DNA of 64,000 nucleotides from Pseudomonas sp. Irchel s3b2 (GTDB lineage Bacteria; Pseudomonadota; Gammaproteobacteria; Pseudomonadales; Pseudomonadaceae): NCBI RefSeq assembly GCF_900187445.1, contig NZ_FYEB01000011.1, positions 62,001 to 126,000 of the forward strand, read 5' to 3'. Shown piece by piece: positions 35,561 to 44,924 of this stretch (position 1 is its first letter; each line of letters starts with the position of its first letter). The notes under the pieces were generated by a model. It saw only the letters and a program-made list of their open reading frames with translations, ran no database searches and was not told where the DNA came from. The position numbers and the translations under genes were made by a program.

Positions 35561-37474
35561 ATGCACGACAATCATTTGAGTCGCCATGCCCAGCAAGTGC
35601 TGACCGTGACCCAAGGTAAATCCCACCTGCACGGTCCCGGCAGCGATCCGTCCATTGCCCGTTCCTGGCTGCGTTGTCTTGAGGACTATCACCTCGACCC
35701 GGCCCTGACCATGGCGCCGACGGTGCTGGAACATGGCCGCGTGCTGGAAAGCCGCGAACGCTTGCAGCAAGTGCTGCAGATCGCTGGCAACGAAATGACC
35801 AGCCTCCACCAGCAACTTTCCGGTGCCGGTCATGCGGTGCTGCTGACTGACGCCCGTGGCGTGATCCTCAACTGCGTCACCGCGCCCGCCGAACGGAAGA
35901 TTTTCGAGCGCGCCGGCCTTTGGCTCGGCGCCGACTGGAGCGAAGCCTGCGAAGGCACCAATGGCATCGGCACCTGCCTGGTGGAGCGTCAGTCCCTGAC
36001 CATCCATCAGGACGAACATTTTCGTGGCCGTCACACCGGCCTGACCTGCTCGGCGAGCCCGGTGTTCGATCCTCATGGCGAGCTGTTAGCGGTGCTCGAC
36101 GTGTCTTCGGCGCGTCACGAGGTTTCGCGTCAGAGCCAGTTCCACACCATGGCCCTGGTCAATCTGTCGGCGAAGATGATCGAGAGCTGCTATTTCCTGC
36201 GTTACTTCGATAATCAGTGGTTACTGCGTTTTCACCTGCAGGCTGAATCCGTTGGGCTGTTCAGCGAAGGGTTGCTGGCGTTTGATGGGGAAGGGCGGAT
36301 CAGTGCGGTGAACCAGAGTGCGCTGAATTTACTGGGGCATATTCGTGGCGGGCTGTTGGGCAAACCGGTGGAGGCGTTTTTCGACTGCTCGCTGGATGAA
36401 TTGCTCGGCCGCGCAAGCCCTAGTGCTAGCGCCAGTTGGCCGCTGCGCACCCGTGACGGGCGGCGGTTGTTTGCCGTATTGCGCGGGCAGCCGCGCAGTA
36501 TTCCGGTGCCGGTGGTGCAAAGCCCGATGATTGTCGAGCGTCCGCGTTTGTCGGGCATCTGCCTGGGCGACGCCGCGCTGCAGGAGGATTTCCGCAAGGC
36601 CTTGCGCGTGTTTGAGCGGGACGTGCCATTGCTGATCAATGGCGAAACCGGCTCAGGCAAGGAGGCCTTCGCCAAAGCCGTGCATCAGGCCAGTCAACGA
36701 GCAGAAAAAACGTTCGTCGCCCTCAATTGCGCGGCGATCCCCGAAAGCCTGATCGAGAGCGAACTGTTCGGCTATCGCGGCGGCAGCTTCACCGGCGCGC
36801 GCAAGGAAGGGATGCGCGGCAAGTTGCAGCAGGCCGATGGCGGGACTTTATTCCTCGATGAAATCGGTGATATGCCGCTGAGCATGCAGACCCGTCTATT
36901 AAGGGTGCTGGAAGACCGTCAGGTGGTGCCGATTGGCGGTGAGCCGGAATCGGTCAATGTGCGGATCATCAGCGCCACTCACCGCAATCTGCATGAACGG
37001 GTGCAGGACGGCAGTTTTCGCGAGGATTTGTATTACCGGCTCAATGGGCTGGAGGTCGCATTGCCGGCGCTGCGTGAGCGCGCTGACAAATCACAGTTGC
37101 TCGACTTTTTGCTGGCCGAAGAGGCGGGTGGGGAAACGGTATTGATCGACGGACCGGCGCGGCAGGCCTTGCTGGATTTTGCCTGGCCGGGGAATGTGCG
37201 GCAGTTGCGCAATGTGCTGCGAACCCTGGCGGCGCTGTGTGACGGCGGTCGGATCGGGCTGGAGGATTTGCCGGCGATGATTCGCCAGGCCCGGCCGATA
37301 CCGGCGTCGGCGGTTGAAGAACCGTCCGAGTATCCGCTGGACGATGCCGAGCGGCTGGCGTTGCTGACGGTGCTGGAGCAGCAACGCTGGCACATGACCC
37401 ACACCGCCGAACAGCTGGGCGTCAGCCGCAATACCCTCTACAGAAAGCTGCGCAAACACGGTATCGCCCGCTAG
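35561..37474 (+). CDS. eatR: Sigma-54-dependent activator, AcoR/EatR type
   Basis: 637 residues. The N-terminal half holds a GAF-type sensor (VLLTDARGVILNCVTAPAERKIFERAGL...CEGTNGIGTCLVERQSLTIHQDEHF) and a PAS-like segment (LLAFDGEGRISAVNQSALNLLGHIRGG). The AAA+ domain has Walker A GETGSGKE, Walker B GGTLFLDEIGD, and the sigma-54 contact loop reads GSFTGA rather than GAFTGA. A Fis-type helix-turn-helix ends the protein (TAEQLGVSRNTLYRKLRKHGI). It is divergent from exaC and is the natural activator of the ethanolamine genes, as its P. aeruginosa counterpart is known to be. Confidence 0.9.
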   Translation: MHDNHLSRHAQQVLTVTQGKSHLHGPGSDPSIARSWLRCLEDYHLDPALTMAPTVLEHGRVLESRERLQQVLQIAGNEMTSLHQQLSGAGHAVLLTDARGVILNCVTAPAERKIFERAGLWLGADWSEACEGTNGIGTCLVERQSLTIHQDEHFRGRHTGLTCSASPVFDPHGELLAVLDVSSARHEVSRQSQFHTMALVNLSAKMIESCYFLRYFDNQWLLRFHLQAESVGLFSEGLLAFDGEGRISAVNQSALNLLGHIRGGLLGKPVEAFFDCSLDELLGRASPSASASWPLRTRDGRRLFAVLRGQPRSIPVPVVQSPMIVERPRLSGICLGDAALQEDFRKALRVFERDVPLLINGETGSGKEAFAKAVHQASQRAEKTFVALNCAAIPESLIESELFGYRGGSFTGARKEGMRGKLQQADGGTLFLDEIGDMPLSMQTRLLRVLEDRQVVPIGGEPESVNVRIISATHRNLHERVQDGSFREDLYYRLNGLEVALPALRERADKSQLLDFLLAEEAGGETVLIDGPARQALLDFAWPGNVRQLRNVLRTLAALCDGGRIGLEDLPAMIRQARPIPASAVEEPSEYPLDDAERLALLTVLEQQRWHMTHTAEQLGVSRNTLYRKLRKHGIAR

Positions 37475-37497
37475 AGCACCGGATCCTGACCCTGATC

Positions 37498-37588
37498 CTG
37501 TAGGAGCGAGGCTTGCCCGCGAAGAACGATAACGCAGTGCATCAGGCAAACCGCGTGATGGCCTTCGCGGGCAAGCCTCGCTCCTACG
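37498..37588. repeat. REP/BIME pair, family A, right of eatR
   Basis: Inverted pair with spacer AACGATAACGCAGTGCATCA... whose reverse complement matches the spacer of the element at 35434-35527 at most positions. Confidence 0.92.
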
Positions 37589-37672
37589 GGGGTTGTGGTG
37601 TTTGTCTTGAAACACAAGGTGCGATTTTCCCCTCCCTACGCTAACCTGCGGCCATGTTTTACGAGGTCGACT

Positions 37673-39022
37673 ATGCACATTCATATTCTTGGTATTTGCG
37701 GCACTTTCATGGGTTCGATGGCGGTTCTGGCCAAAGAGCTGGGCCATCACGTGACGGGCTCCGATGCCAACGTCTATCCGCCGATGAGCACTCAGCTGCA
37801 AGCCCAGGGCATTGAGTTGACCCAAGGTTACGACCCGGCGCAACTCGATCCGGCCCCGGACCTGGTGGTGATCGGCAATGCCATGTCCCGTGGCAACCCG
37901 GCCGTCGAATATGTGTTGAACAAAGGCCTGCCGTACGTCTCCGGGCCGCAATGGCTGGCGGATCACGTATTGCAAGGTCGTTGGGTGCTGGCGGTTGCCG
38001 GCACTCACGGCAAAACCACCACCAGCAGCATGCTTGCCTGGGTGCTGGAGCACGCCGGCATGAGCCCGGGTTTCCTGATCGGCGGCGTGCCGCAGAATTT
38101 CTCGGTGTCGGCGCGTCTGGGTGATACGCCGTTCTTCGTGATCGAAGCCGACGAATACGACAGTGCATTCTTCGACAAGCGCTCCAAATTCGTTCACTAC
38201 CGTCCGCGCACGGCGATCCTGAACAATCTTGAGTTCGATCACGCCGACATTTTCCCCGATCTGCCGGCCATCGAGCGTCAGTTCCACCACTTGGTGCGGA
38301 CCATTCCGAGCGAAGGCCTGGTGATCCATCCGACCACCGAGCCAGCCTTGCTGCGCGTGATCGAAATGGGCTGCTGGACCCCGGTGCAAACCACCGGTGC
38401 CGGCGGTCAGTGGCAAGTCAAACTGCTCAGTGAAGACGGCTCGAAATTCGAAGTGATGTTCGAAGGCGCCGTTCAAGGCGTGGTCGAGTGGGACATGACC
38501 GGCCAGCACAACGTCGCCAACGCCTTGGCCACCTTGGCTGCTGCGCGTCACGTCGGCGTAGTACCGTCGATGGGCATCGCTGCACTGAGCGCGTTTAAAA
38601 GCGTGAAGCGCCGGATGGAGAAAGTCGCGGAAGTGCGTGGCATCACCATTTACGACGATTTCGCTCACCACCCGACTGCCATCGCCACCACCCTCGACGG
38701 TCTGCGCAAGCGCATTGGCGACGCGCCGTTGATCGCGATCATTGAGCCGCGCTCCAACTCCATGAAGCTCGGCGCTCACCGCGATGGTTTGCCGGAAAGT
38801 GTGGTCGATGCCGATCAGGTGATCTGGTATTCGCCGGCCAACCTCGGTTGGGATCTGGGTGCCACCGCAGCGTTGTGCACGGTGCCGTCGATCGTCAGCG
38901 ATTCGCTGGAAGGCATCATCGAGCGTGTGAAGAGCCAGGCCCAGCCCGGCACTCACGTGGTGATCATGAGCAACGGCGGCTTCGGCGGGCTGCACGGCAA
39001 ACTGGCCGAGGCGCTGCAATGA
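37673..39022 (+). CDS. mpl: UDP-MurNAc:tripeptide ligase Mpl
   Basis: 449 residues. It starts [31 protein letters not shown] and has the Mur-ligase ATP loop [38 protein letters not shown] and FAHHPTAI follow, with the C-terminal [14 protein letters not shown]. Mpl attaches recycled L-Ala-gamma-D-Glu-mDAP to UDP-MurNAc in peptidoglycan recycling. The ATG at 37673 is preferred over 37595 because the nucleotide-binding strand starts at residue 2. It overlaps ubiX by four bases. Confidence 0.96.
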   Translation: MHIHILGICGTFMGSMAVLAKELGHHVTGSDANVYPPMSTQLQAQGIELTQGYDPAQLDPAPDLVVIGNAMSRGNPAVEYVLNKGLPYVSGPQWLADHVLQGRWVLAVAGTHGKTTTSSMLAWVLEHAGMSPGFLIGGVPQNFSVSARLGDTPFFVIEADEYDSAFFDKRSKFVHYRPRTAILNNLEFDHADIFPDLPAIERQFHHLVRTIPSEGLVIHPTTEPALLRVIEMGCWTPVQTTGAGGQWQVKLLSEDGSKFEVMFEGAVQGVVEWDMTGQHNVANALATLAAARHVGVVPSMGIAALSAFKSVKRRMEKVAEVRGITIYDDFAHHPTAIATTLDGLRKRIGDAPLIAIIEPRSNSMKLGAHRDGLPESVVDADQVIWYSPANLGWDLGATAALCTVPSIVSDSLEGIIERVKSQAQPGTHVVIMSNGGFGGLHGKLAEALQ

Positions 39023-39651
39023 ACAACGGCCCGGAACGCATCACGCTGGCGATGACCGGCGCTTCGGGTGCTCAGTACGGCTTGCGCCTGCTCGACTGCC
39101 TGGTGCGTGAAGACCGCGAGGTGCACTTCCTGATCTCCAAGGCCGCGCAACTGGTGATGGCCACCGAGACCGATGTCTCTCTGCCGTCGAAACCGCAGAT
39201 GATGCAAGCCTTCCTCACTGAATACACTGGCGCCGCTGCCGGGCAGATTCGGGTGTATGGCAAGGAAGACTGGATGTCGCCGGTGGCTTCGGGGTCTGGC
39301 TCGCCAGCGGCGATGGTGGTGGTGCCGTGTTCCACCGGGACCTTGTCGGCTATCGCGACCGGGGCCTGCAACAATTTGATCGAGCGGGCTGCCGACGTGA
39401 CCTTGAAGGAGCGCCGCCAGCTGATTCTGGTGCCGCGCGAGGCGCCGTATTCGAGCATTCATCTGGAGAACATGCTCAAGCTGTCGAACATGGGCGTGAC
39501 GATTTTGCCAGCATCGCCGGGCTTCTATCACCAGCCGCAGACCATCGATGACTTGATCGACTTCGTCGTGGCGCGAATTCTCAACTGTTTGAACATCCCG
39601 CAAGACATGCTGCCGCGTTGGGGCGAACACCATTTGAGCAGCGATGAATAA
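39019..39651 (+). CDS. ubiX: Flavin prenyltransferase UbiX
   Basis: 210 residues. The motifs [61 protein letters not shown] and [31 protein letters not shown] are those of UbiX. It makes the prenylated FMN cofactor for the UbiD decarboxylase of ubiquinone synthesis. The ATG overlaps the mpl stop by four bases; the following lipoprotein gene overlaps its end by eight. Confidence 0.96.
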   Translation: MNNGPERITLAMTGASGAQYGLRLLDCLVREDREVHFLISKAAQLVMATETDVSLPSKPQMMQAFLTEYTGAAAGQIRVYGKEDWMSPVASGSGSPAAMVVVPCSTGTLSAIATGACNNLIERAADVTLKERRQLILVPREAPYSSIHLENMLKLSNMGVTILPASPGFYHQPQTIDDLIDFVVARILNCLNIPQDMLPRWGEHHLSSDE

Positions 39652-39928
39652 GCTGCTGATCATCCTGTTGGCTTTGCAGTTGGCGGGCTGCGCCACGGTG
39701 CGCACCCTCGATGCCGCCAAGCCTGGAGCGCCGGTGGTGTATTCGGGGACGCGTCTGGATTGGTATGCGATGAATGGCGGGTGTTGCGCCATGGACCGAT
39801 TCGGTGCAGAAGCGCCGAGCTATCCGGGTGTTGACCTGCCGGCCAGCGCCTTGCTCGACACGTTGCTGTTGCCGCTGTCGTTGTTGACGGTGTTGGGAGT
39901 GAATTTTCAGGCGACGGGTGGATTGTAG
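39644..39928 (+). CDS. YceK/YidQ-family lipoprotein
   Basis: 94 residues with a lipoprotein signal ([19 protein letters not shown], lipobox LAGC). The short mature part has the family's [16 protein letters not shown] and [17 protein letters not shown] segments. It starts inside the end of ubiX (eight-base overlap), so it is translationally coupled. The function of this small family is not known. Confidence 0.8.
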   Translation: MNKLLIILLALQLAGCATVRTLDAAKPGAPVVYSGTRLDWYAMNGGCCAMDRFGAEAPSYPGVDLPASALLDTLLLPLSLLTVLGVNFQATGGL

Positions 39929-40033
39929 GAGCGCTTTGCGCTCTGTTCGCGGGCAAGCCTCGCTCCTACAGGGAATGCGTCGTTTTCACGGCATACCTCT
40001 AACTTGTAGGAGCGAGGCTTGCCCGCGAAGGCG
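39924..40033. repeat. REP/BIME cluster, family A
   Basis: Three family A arms: a decayed one at 39924-39945, an inverted copy at 39946-39971 and an intact one at 40014-40033. They lie between two convergent genes and overlap the stop codon of the lipoprotein gene. Confidence 0.88.
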
Positions 40034-40042
40034 TCCGCAAGA

Positions 40043-40684
40043 TTACTTTCCGAGCTTGCGCAACTCATCCGACTCGACAATCCGCACGCCATCCTGCTCT
40101 TCCAGCGCCAGGCGCCACATCGCTCGGGCCAGTTGGCAGGCTTCGATGCCGTGGTATTTGCCCGGAATCAATCGCGACAACGGACCGGCAACTTTCTCGC
40201 CCAGTCGTGGCTCGACGCGATCGCCCAATAACAACGAAGGCCGGCAAATGGTCAGCTGCGGCCAATTCTGCGCGCGCAATGCGTGTTCCATCTCGCCTTT
40301 GACCCGATTGTAGAAAATCGAGGATCTGCGATCGGCGCCCAGGGCGCTGATCACGATCAAGTGCCGTGCGCCCATTTCACGCGCACGCTTGGCGAAGGCC
40401 ACGACCATGTCCAGGTCCACTGCGCGAAATGCTTGCTCGGAGCCGGCTTGTTTGATTGTGGTGCCGAGGCAGCAATAGGCAATGTCGACGCGACCGTTCA
40501 ATTGCGGCAAAAACGTTGCCGGGTCGCCGACCGGGTTTTCCAAGTGAGGATGCTCGGCCAGCGGCCGGCGTGAGGGGGCTAATACCCGTGTAATCGTTGG
40601 CTCGTTAAGTAGACGGTCAAGCAAATGTTCACCGGTTAACCCGGTAGCTCCGGCAAGCAATACATGCTGAGGCGTCAAGTACAT
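40043..40684 (-). CDS. NAD(P)H-binding atypical SDR oxidoreductase
   Basis: 213 residues. The Rossmann motif [18 protein letters not shown] is followed by [51 protein letters not shown], typical of the HTATIP2/YbjT-like atypical SDR group; the substrate is unknown. I chose ATG at 40684 because the AAGGGGGA ribosome-binding site is then seven bases away; the ATG at 40690 is nearly on top of it. The upstream MORN-caspase gene ends 27 bases before, so the two may share a transcript. Confidence 0.8.
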   Translation of the reverse strand: MYLTPQHVLLAGATGLTGEHLLDRLLNEPTITRVLAPSRRPLAEHPHLENPVGDPATFLPQLNGRVDIAYCCLGTTIKQAGSEQAFRAVDLDMVVAFAKRAREMGARHLIVISALGADRRSSIFYNRVKGEMEHALRAQNWPQLTICRPSLLLGDRVEPRLGEKVAGPLSRLIPGKYHGIEACQLARAMWRLALEEQDGVRIVESDELRKLGK

Positions 40685-40711
40685 AGTCATTCCCCCTTGA
40701 TACTATTCAGC

Positions 40712-42427
40712 TTAGTTGCTCTTTTCATCCTTGCTGATAGAGACACTTTGCAGGGCCTTTCGTGCCTGCTGTTTGCGTAACGATTGCCAATGGGCGAGAA
40801 CGGTTTTCGGGGCCCAGATTTGCGGCTCGGAGGCTTCGAAGTTGTCGGCCAGTTCACGTTCGGCCACGGTGGCCCTGGCCAGTTTGAAGGCTTGCTCCAG
40901 ATCATCGGTCTGGTTCAGCGCCTGGGCGAACAGCGCGTCGCCGAAATAGGTGAAGTTGGCTTCCTCCGAACACCCAAAGGACACTCGGTCGGCGCGCGAG
41001 GCGGTCATGATCAGGGTGCGTTCGTCCTTGAGTGCGGGGATGAAACCGCCGGAATAGCAAGACGAAATCACAATGATCTTGTCGCGTTTCTTCAGGGGCG
41101 CGAGGACGGCGGCGAGTTCGTCGGCCGGCAGGTCGGCCAGTTCCATGCGTGGCTGGTCGAGCACCAGTTCGTGTTCGCTGGTGCCATGGCTGGTCAGGTA
41201 AATGAACAGCAAGTCTTCCGGGCCGCTGCGTTCGGCCAGGGTCTGGGCGGCGCGGCGCAGGTTCTCCCGGGTGGCCATCGGCCGGTCGCCGAGGTGATCG
41301 CGATGGTTGACCAGGCGGATCTGACCGAAGGCGCCGAAACGGCTGGCGAGCATGTTGGCGACGTAATCGGATTCGCGCAGGAACACGCTCTGCTTGCCGT
41401 CGCCGCCGACGGTCATGGTGTACAGCTCGACCGCGGGGGTCGAGGCGGGCACGTTGGCCAGTGCATCGTCGAGCAAGCGACCTTGAGCCAGCAAGCCGAG
41501 TTCGAGGGGGTCGGGCAACAGCTTGCCGTCGGCATCGCGCACGCGCTGACTATTGACCCAGGTGCCGCTCTGCACCGTGCCATCGGTCAGCACCAAAGTA
41601 CCCTGGCCCTGATAGTTGTCGCCGTCGAACTGGCCGGTATAGAAACTGCCATCGGCCAGGTTCAAGCGGCCCTGACCGGTGAAACGCCAGTCGCTGAACT
41701 GACCGATGTAGTGACTGCCGTCGGCGCCGATCAACTCGCCCTTGCCGCTGAGCACGCCTTCCTTGAACTGACCGAGCCAGACATCGCCATCGGCGTTCTC
41801 GTAGCGGCCCTTGCCGTGCAGTTGATTGTTCTTGAAGCCGCCGACATAGATATCGCCATCGGCACTGTTGAAGGTGCCGTTGCCTTCCAGCTGGCCGTCA
41901 GCGAAATGCCCGGTGAACTGATTGCCGCTGGCATCGCTGCGCTGGCCTTCGCCGTTGGGTTTGCCGTGGGCGAATTGACCTTGGTACTGGCTGCCGTCTT
42001 CGAGTTCCAGACGACCGAGCCCTGAATATTGATCGGCCTTGAATTCGCCGCGGTAGGTCATGACGTTTTCTTTGAGGGTGCCTTCACCGTCCCGTCGACC
42101 CGCCTTGAAACCGCCGGTATAGCTGCTGCCAGTGGTGGTCAGCGTGCCTTGACCGTCGAATAGCCCTTGCTGGAATTGTCCGCGATAGACCTCGCCATTG
42201 CTGCCGTGCCATTCGCCCTGGCCATGCCATTGGCCTTTGTCGAACTGGCCGGCGTACCAGCTGCCGTTCGGGTAATCGATGCGACCCTCGCCTTGCAGCA
42301 AACCGTTGACCAGATCACCGCGATAGCGTCCGCCGTCCGGCAGGCGGGCGTCGGGAGGCAATAACGATTCGCCATCGCCGCAAGCGGTGAGCAACAGGGT
42401 CAGAGCAAGGAGTGCAAATGAGCGCAT
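40712..42427 (-). CDS. Lipoprotein with MORN repeats and a C13/caspase-fold peptidase domain
   Basis: 571 residues. The N-terminus MRSFALLALTLLLTACGDG is a lipoprotein signal (lipobox LTAC, Cys16). Residues 35-290 are about eleven MORN-type repeats of roughly 23 residues (YxGxFxxGxxxGxG). Residues 334-525 look like a C13/legumain-like clan CD peptidase, with the catalytic dyad His414 in YLTSHGTSE and Cys457 in VISSCYSGG. It should be an envelope-anchored protease or protease-like protein, with the repeats as a surface-binding or spacing module. The substrate is unknown. Confidence 0.82.
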   Translation of the reverse strand: MRSFALLALTLLLTACGDGESLLPPDARLPDGGRYRGDLVNGLLQGEGRIDYPNGSWYAGQFDKGQWHGQGEWHGSNGEVYRGQFQQGLFDGQGTLTTTGSSYTGGFKAGRRDGEGTLKENVMTYRGEFKADQYSGLGRLELEDGSQYQGQFAHGKPNGEGQRSDASGNQFTGHFADGQLEGNGTFNSADGDIYVGGFKNNQLHGKGRYENADGDVWLGQFKEGVLSGKGELIGADGSHYIGQFSDWRFTGQGRLNLADGSFYTGQFDGDNYQGQGTLVLTDGTVQSGTWVNSQRVRDADGKLLPDPLELGLLAQGRLLDDALANVPASTPAVELYTMTVGGDGKQSVFLRESDYVANMLASRFGAFGQIRLVNHRDHLGDRPMATRENLRRAAQTLAERSGPEDLLFIYLTSHGTSEHELVLDQPRMELADLPADELAAVLAPLKKRDKIIVISSCYSGGFIPALKDERTLIMTASRADRVSFGCSEEANFTYFGDALFAQALNQTDDLEQAFKLARATVAERELADNFEASEPQIWAPKTVLAHWQSLRKQQARKALQSVSISKDEKSN

Positions 42428-42541
42428 AGCGGGATCCGGGCAATTAGGCGACCGAGTATGCCGCAGCTATGTGTCGCATTTATAGAGACACGGCAGAGAC
42501 ACGGCGCGAAACAGCCTGAGCTGCTTCGCATCCGGGATGCT

Positions 42542-42997
42542 TTACACGAAGCAGAGGGACAGTGGCTCGGCGATATACGCCGGTTTGTCCGACCCTTCGA
42601 TTTCAAGCGTGGCGGTGGCCTTGAGCAGCCATTGGCCGGGTTTTTTCTCGATGACTTCGTTCATGTCGACCTTGAGTCGAACCCTGGAATTGACCTTCAC
42701 AGGCTGGATGAAACGAACGCTGTCCAGACCGTAGTTGACCACCATCTTCGCGCCTTCGGGCAGGATGAGGATGTCTTCCATCAGTTTGGGGATCAGCGAC
42801 AACGACAGGAAACCATGGGCGATGGTGCTGCCAAAAGGTGTTTGCGCGGCTTTGACCGGGTCGACATGGATGAACTGAAAATCGCCCGTGGCTTCTGCGA
42901 ACAGGTTGATGCGTTCCTGATCGATGGTGAGCCATTCGGAACGTCCGAGTTCCTTGCCGACAAAATCTTTGAGCTCTGCAACTGGAACATAGGGCAT
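42542..42997 (-). CDS. MaoC-family dehydratase
   Basis: 151 residues. The hot-dog fold hydratase motif is clear: FAEATGDFQFIHVDPVKAAQTPFGSTIAHGFLSLSLIPKL contains the catalytic D-x5-H pattern. It likely hydrates a short enoyl-CoA, but the exact acyl chain cannot be read. The start MPYVPVAELKDFVG at 42997 has AAGGAGA just upstream; longer readings are not conserved. It is a single gene divergent from the lrgA-like gene. Confidence 0.85.
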   Translation of the reverse strand: MPYVPVAELKDFVGKELGRSEWLTIDQERINLFAEATGDFQFIHVDPVKAAQTPFGSTIAHGFLSLSLIPKLMEDILILPEGAKMVVNYGLDSVRFIQPVKVNSRVRLKVDMNEVIEKKPGQWLLKATATLEIEGSDKPAYIAEPLSLCFV

Positions 42998-43175
42998 TGA
43001 GACTCTCCTTGGGTCATCGGTTTTATAGTTTTCGAGTGGGGGATCAGACCTCCCTGCGAACCACTTTAGATCAACATGGCAAATGGCTCCGGTCAACTAT
43101 CCATGCTTTTGGCGAATGCCGATTCATAGTGTTGACGTGCTTATAATGCCTCGCGCCTTTTGCAGGAGATGATGG

Positions 43176-43538
43176 ATGTTGTTACGTGGCCTGACCTGGC
43201 TGGTGCTGTTTCAATTGCTCGGCACCGCCCTCAACCATCTGATATTGCCTGTGCTGCCGGGGCCGATCATTGGCCTGCTGCTATTGCTGGGATATCTGAT
43301 TATTCGCGGCCAAGTCGGCGAGCCGCTGAGCCTCGCGGCCAGCAGTCTGCTGCGTTACCTGCCGTTGCTATTGGTACCGCCGGCCGTGGGGGTGATGGTG
43401 TATGCCGCCGACATTGCCGCGGATTTCTGGGCGATCACCGGTGCGCTGGTGTTGTCGTTGCTGCTGTCGATGGCCTTCGCGGGGGTGCTGATGGAGCGCT
43501 TGGTCAAGCGTCATGCCCATTCCGAGGACGACCAATGA
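43176..43538 (+). CDS. CidA/LrgA-family holin-like protein
   Basis: 120 residues with four membrane segments; the family core VLPVLPGPIIGLLLLLGYLI and LSLAASSLLRYLPLLLVPPAVGVM is present. LrgA/CidA proteins work with LrgB/CidB in membrane permeability, autolysis or metabolite (pyruvate) export. The gene overlaps the lrgB-like gene by four bases. A TATAAT -10-like hexamer lies at 43142-43147. Confidence 0.87.
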   Translation: MLLRGLTWLVLFQLLGTALNHLILPVLPGPIIGLLLLLGYLIIRGQVGEPLSLAASSLLRYLPLLLVPPAVGVMVYAADIAADFWAITGALVLSLLLSMAFAGVLMERLVKRHAHSEDDQ

Positions 43539-44251
43539 TGTTCGATTGGCACGGCGCCTGGGTGTCGGTGATTCATCATCCATTGTTCGGTATTGGTATT
43601 ACGCTGGGGGCGTATCAGTTGGTGCTGGCAGCGTTCGAGAAAACTCGCTGGGTTTTTCTGCAACCGGTGCTGGTCTCCATGTTACTGGTCATCGGTGTAC
43701 TGGTCAGTTGTGGCCTGAGCTACGCCGAATACCGCAAGAGCACCGAGATCCTCAGTATCTTGCTCGGGCCGGCTACCGTTGCGCTGGCGGTGCCGCTGTA
43801 CCTCAACCTGCGGCGGATCCGTCAGTTATTCTGGCCGATATTTACTACGCTGGTGATAGGTGGCGTGGCCGCCACGGGCATGGTTGTGTTGCTGGGCTGG
43901 TGGTTCGGTGCCGACCACATGATCCTGATGACCCTGGCGCCCAAATCGGTGACCTCGCCGATTGCCATGCTGGTGGCGCAGCAGATCGGTGGCGTCGCGG
44001 CGCTGGCGGCGGTGTTCGTGTTGATTACCGGGGTGATCGGGGCGATCTTCGGGCCGAGTCTTTTGACTCGTCTCGGTGTCCATAGCCCAGAGGCCCGTGG
44101 TATGGCCCTGGGCATGACCGCCCATGCGGTCGGTACCTCGGTGGCCTTGCAGGAAAATGAAGAGTGCGGCGCCTTCGCGGCGCTGGCGATGAGTCTGATG
44201 GGCGTGGCCACGGCGGTGTTCCTGCCGTTGGCGGTGTCGATGGTGGTGTAA
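43535..44251 (+). CDS. LrgB/CidB-family membrane protein
   Basis: 238 residues with six or more membrane segments. The conserved LAPKSVTSPIAMLVAQQIGG and LGVHSPEARGMALGMTAHAVGTSVALQ are diagnostic of LrgB. It pairs with the LrgA-like protein encoded immediately upstream (four-base overlap, double ATG start). The partner roles are inferred from the family. Confidence 0.88.
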   Translation: MMFDWHGAWVSVIHHPLFGIGITLGAYQLVLAAFEKTRWVFLQPVLVSMLLVIGVLVSCGLSYAEYRKSTEILSILLGPATVALAVPLYLNLRRIRQLFWPIFTTLVIGGVAATGMVVLLGWWFGADHMILMTLAPKSVTSPIAMLVAQQIGGVAALAAVFVLITGVIGAIFGPSLLTRLGVHSPEARGMALGMTAHAVGTSVALQENEECGAFAALAMSLMGVATAVFLPLAVSMVV

Positions 44252-44261
44252 GGAAATGTCT

Positions 44262-44852
44262 ATGAGTTTGCCGCTTTTTCCGCTGAACACGGTGCTGTTT
44301 CCGGACTGCATCCTCGACTTGCAGATCTTCGAGGCGCGCTACCTGGACATGATCGGTCGCTGCATGAAACAGGGCGGCGGCTTCGGCGTGGTGTGCATCC
44401 TCGACGGTGAAGAAGTCGGCATCGCCCCTGAAGGCTACGCACGGGTGGGGTGCGAGGCGCTGATCACCGACTTCCACCAGCAGGACAATGGCTTGCTGGG
44501 TATTCGGGTGAAGGGCGGGCGGCGTTTCCACGTTGTGCGCACGGAGGTGCAGCGCAATCAGTTGATCGTCGCCGAAGTCGAGTGGCTGGAAGACGAGCCC
44601 GAGCAACCACTACAGGATGAGGACGCCGACCTGGTCGCGCTGCTCAAGGCTTTGGCGGAACACCCGATGGTCGAAGCGCTGAGCATGGGCACCGAAGCGA
44701 CGGGGCAACAGTCGCTGGCCAATCAGCTGGCCTACCTGTTGCCGTTTGCCGAGGTGGACAAGATTGACCTGCTGCAACTTGATGATCCGCAGCAACGGCT
44801 GGATGCGATTCAGGCGTTGCTGGATGAATTGCAGGGTGAGTTGTTTGCCTGA
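44262..44852 (+). CDS. Lon-substrate-binding-domain (LON N) protein
   Basis: 196 residues. The Lon N-terminal domain is seen as LPLFPLNTVLFPDCILDLQIFEARYLDMIGRCM and GCEALITDFHQQDNGLLGIRVKGGRRF, with no ATPase or protease part. Such stand-alone proteins exist in many proteobacteria; the function is unknown. I chose ATG 44262 because AAGGA is seven bases upstream; the ATG at 44256 is too close to it. It follows the lrgB-like gene by 10 bases, so the three genes are likely one operon. Confidence 0.83.
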   Translation: MSLPLFPLNTVLFPDCILDLQIFEARYLDMIGRCMKQGGGFGVVCILDGEEVGIAPEGYARVGCEALITDFHQQDNGLLGIRVKGGRRFHVVRTEVQRNQLIVAEVEWLEDEPEQPLQDEDADLVALLKALAEHPMVEALSMGTEATGQQSLANQLAYLLPFAEVDKIDLLQLDDPQQRLDAIQALLDELQGELFA

Positions 44853-44860
44853 CGTGCGCT

Positions 44861-44919
44861 AAAAGATCGCAGAAAATTGGCGTACACCCTGTAGGAGCTG
44901 CCGAAGGCTGCGATCTTTT
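44861..44919. repeat. Inverted repeat with GATCGCAG arms, family F
   Basis: AAAAGATCGCAG at 44861-44872 pairs with CTGCGATCTTTT at 44908-44919. The inner part CTGTAGGAGCTGCCGAAGGC resembles a dispersed Pseudomonas repeat. The arms end in T/A runs on both strands, so it could also terminate both convergent transcripts. Confidence 0.65.
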
Positions 44920-44924
44920 GATCT

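Noticed and set aside
37091-39019. A 642-codon open frame antisense to mpl and the end of eatR
   Set aside because: Same compositional artefact; it also runs through the REP pair at 37498-37588, which real genes avoid.
43133-43147. TTGACG and TATAAT near 43133-43147 as a complete sigma-70 promoter
   Set aside because: The TATAAT is convincing as a -10, but the TTGACG lies only a few bases away instead of about 17, so the pair is not a normal promoter.
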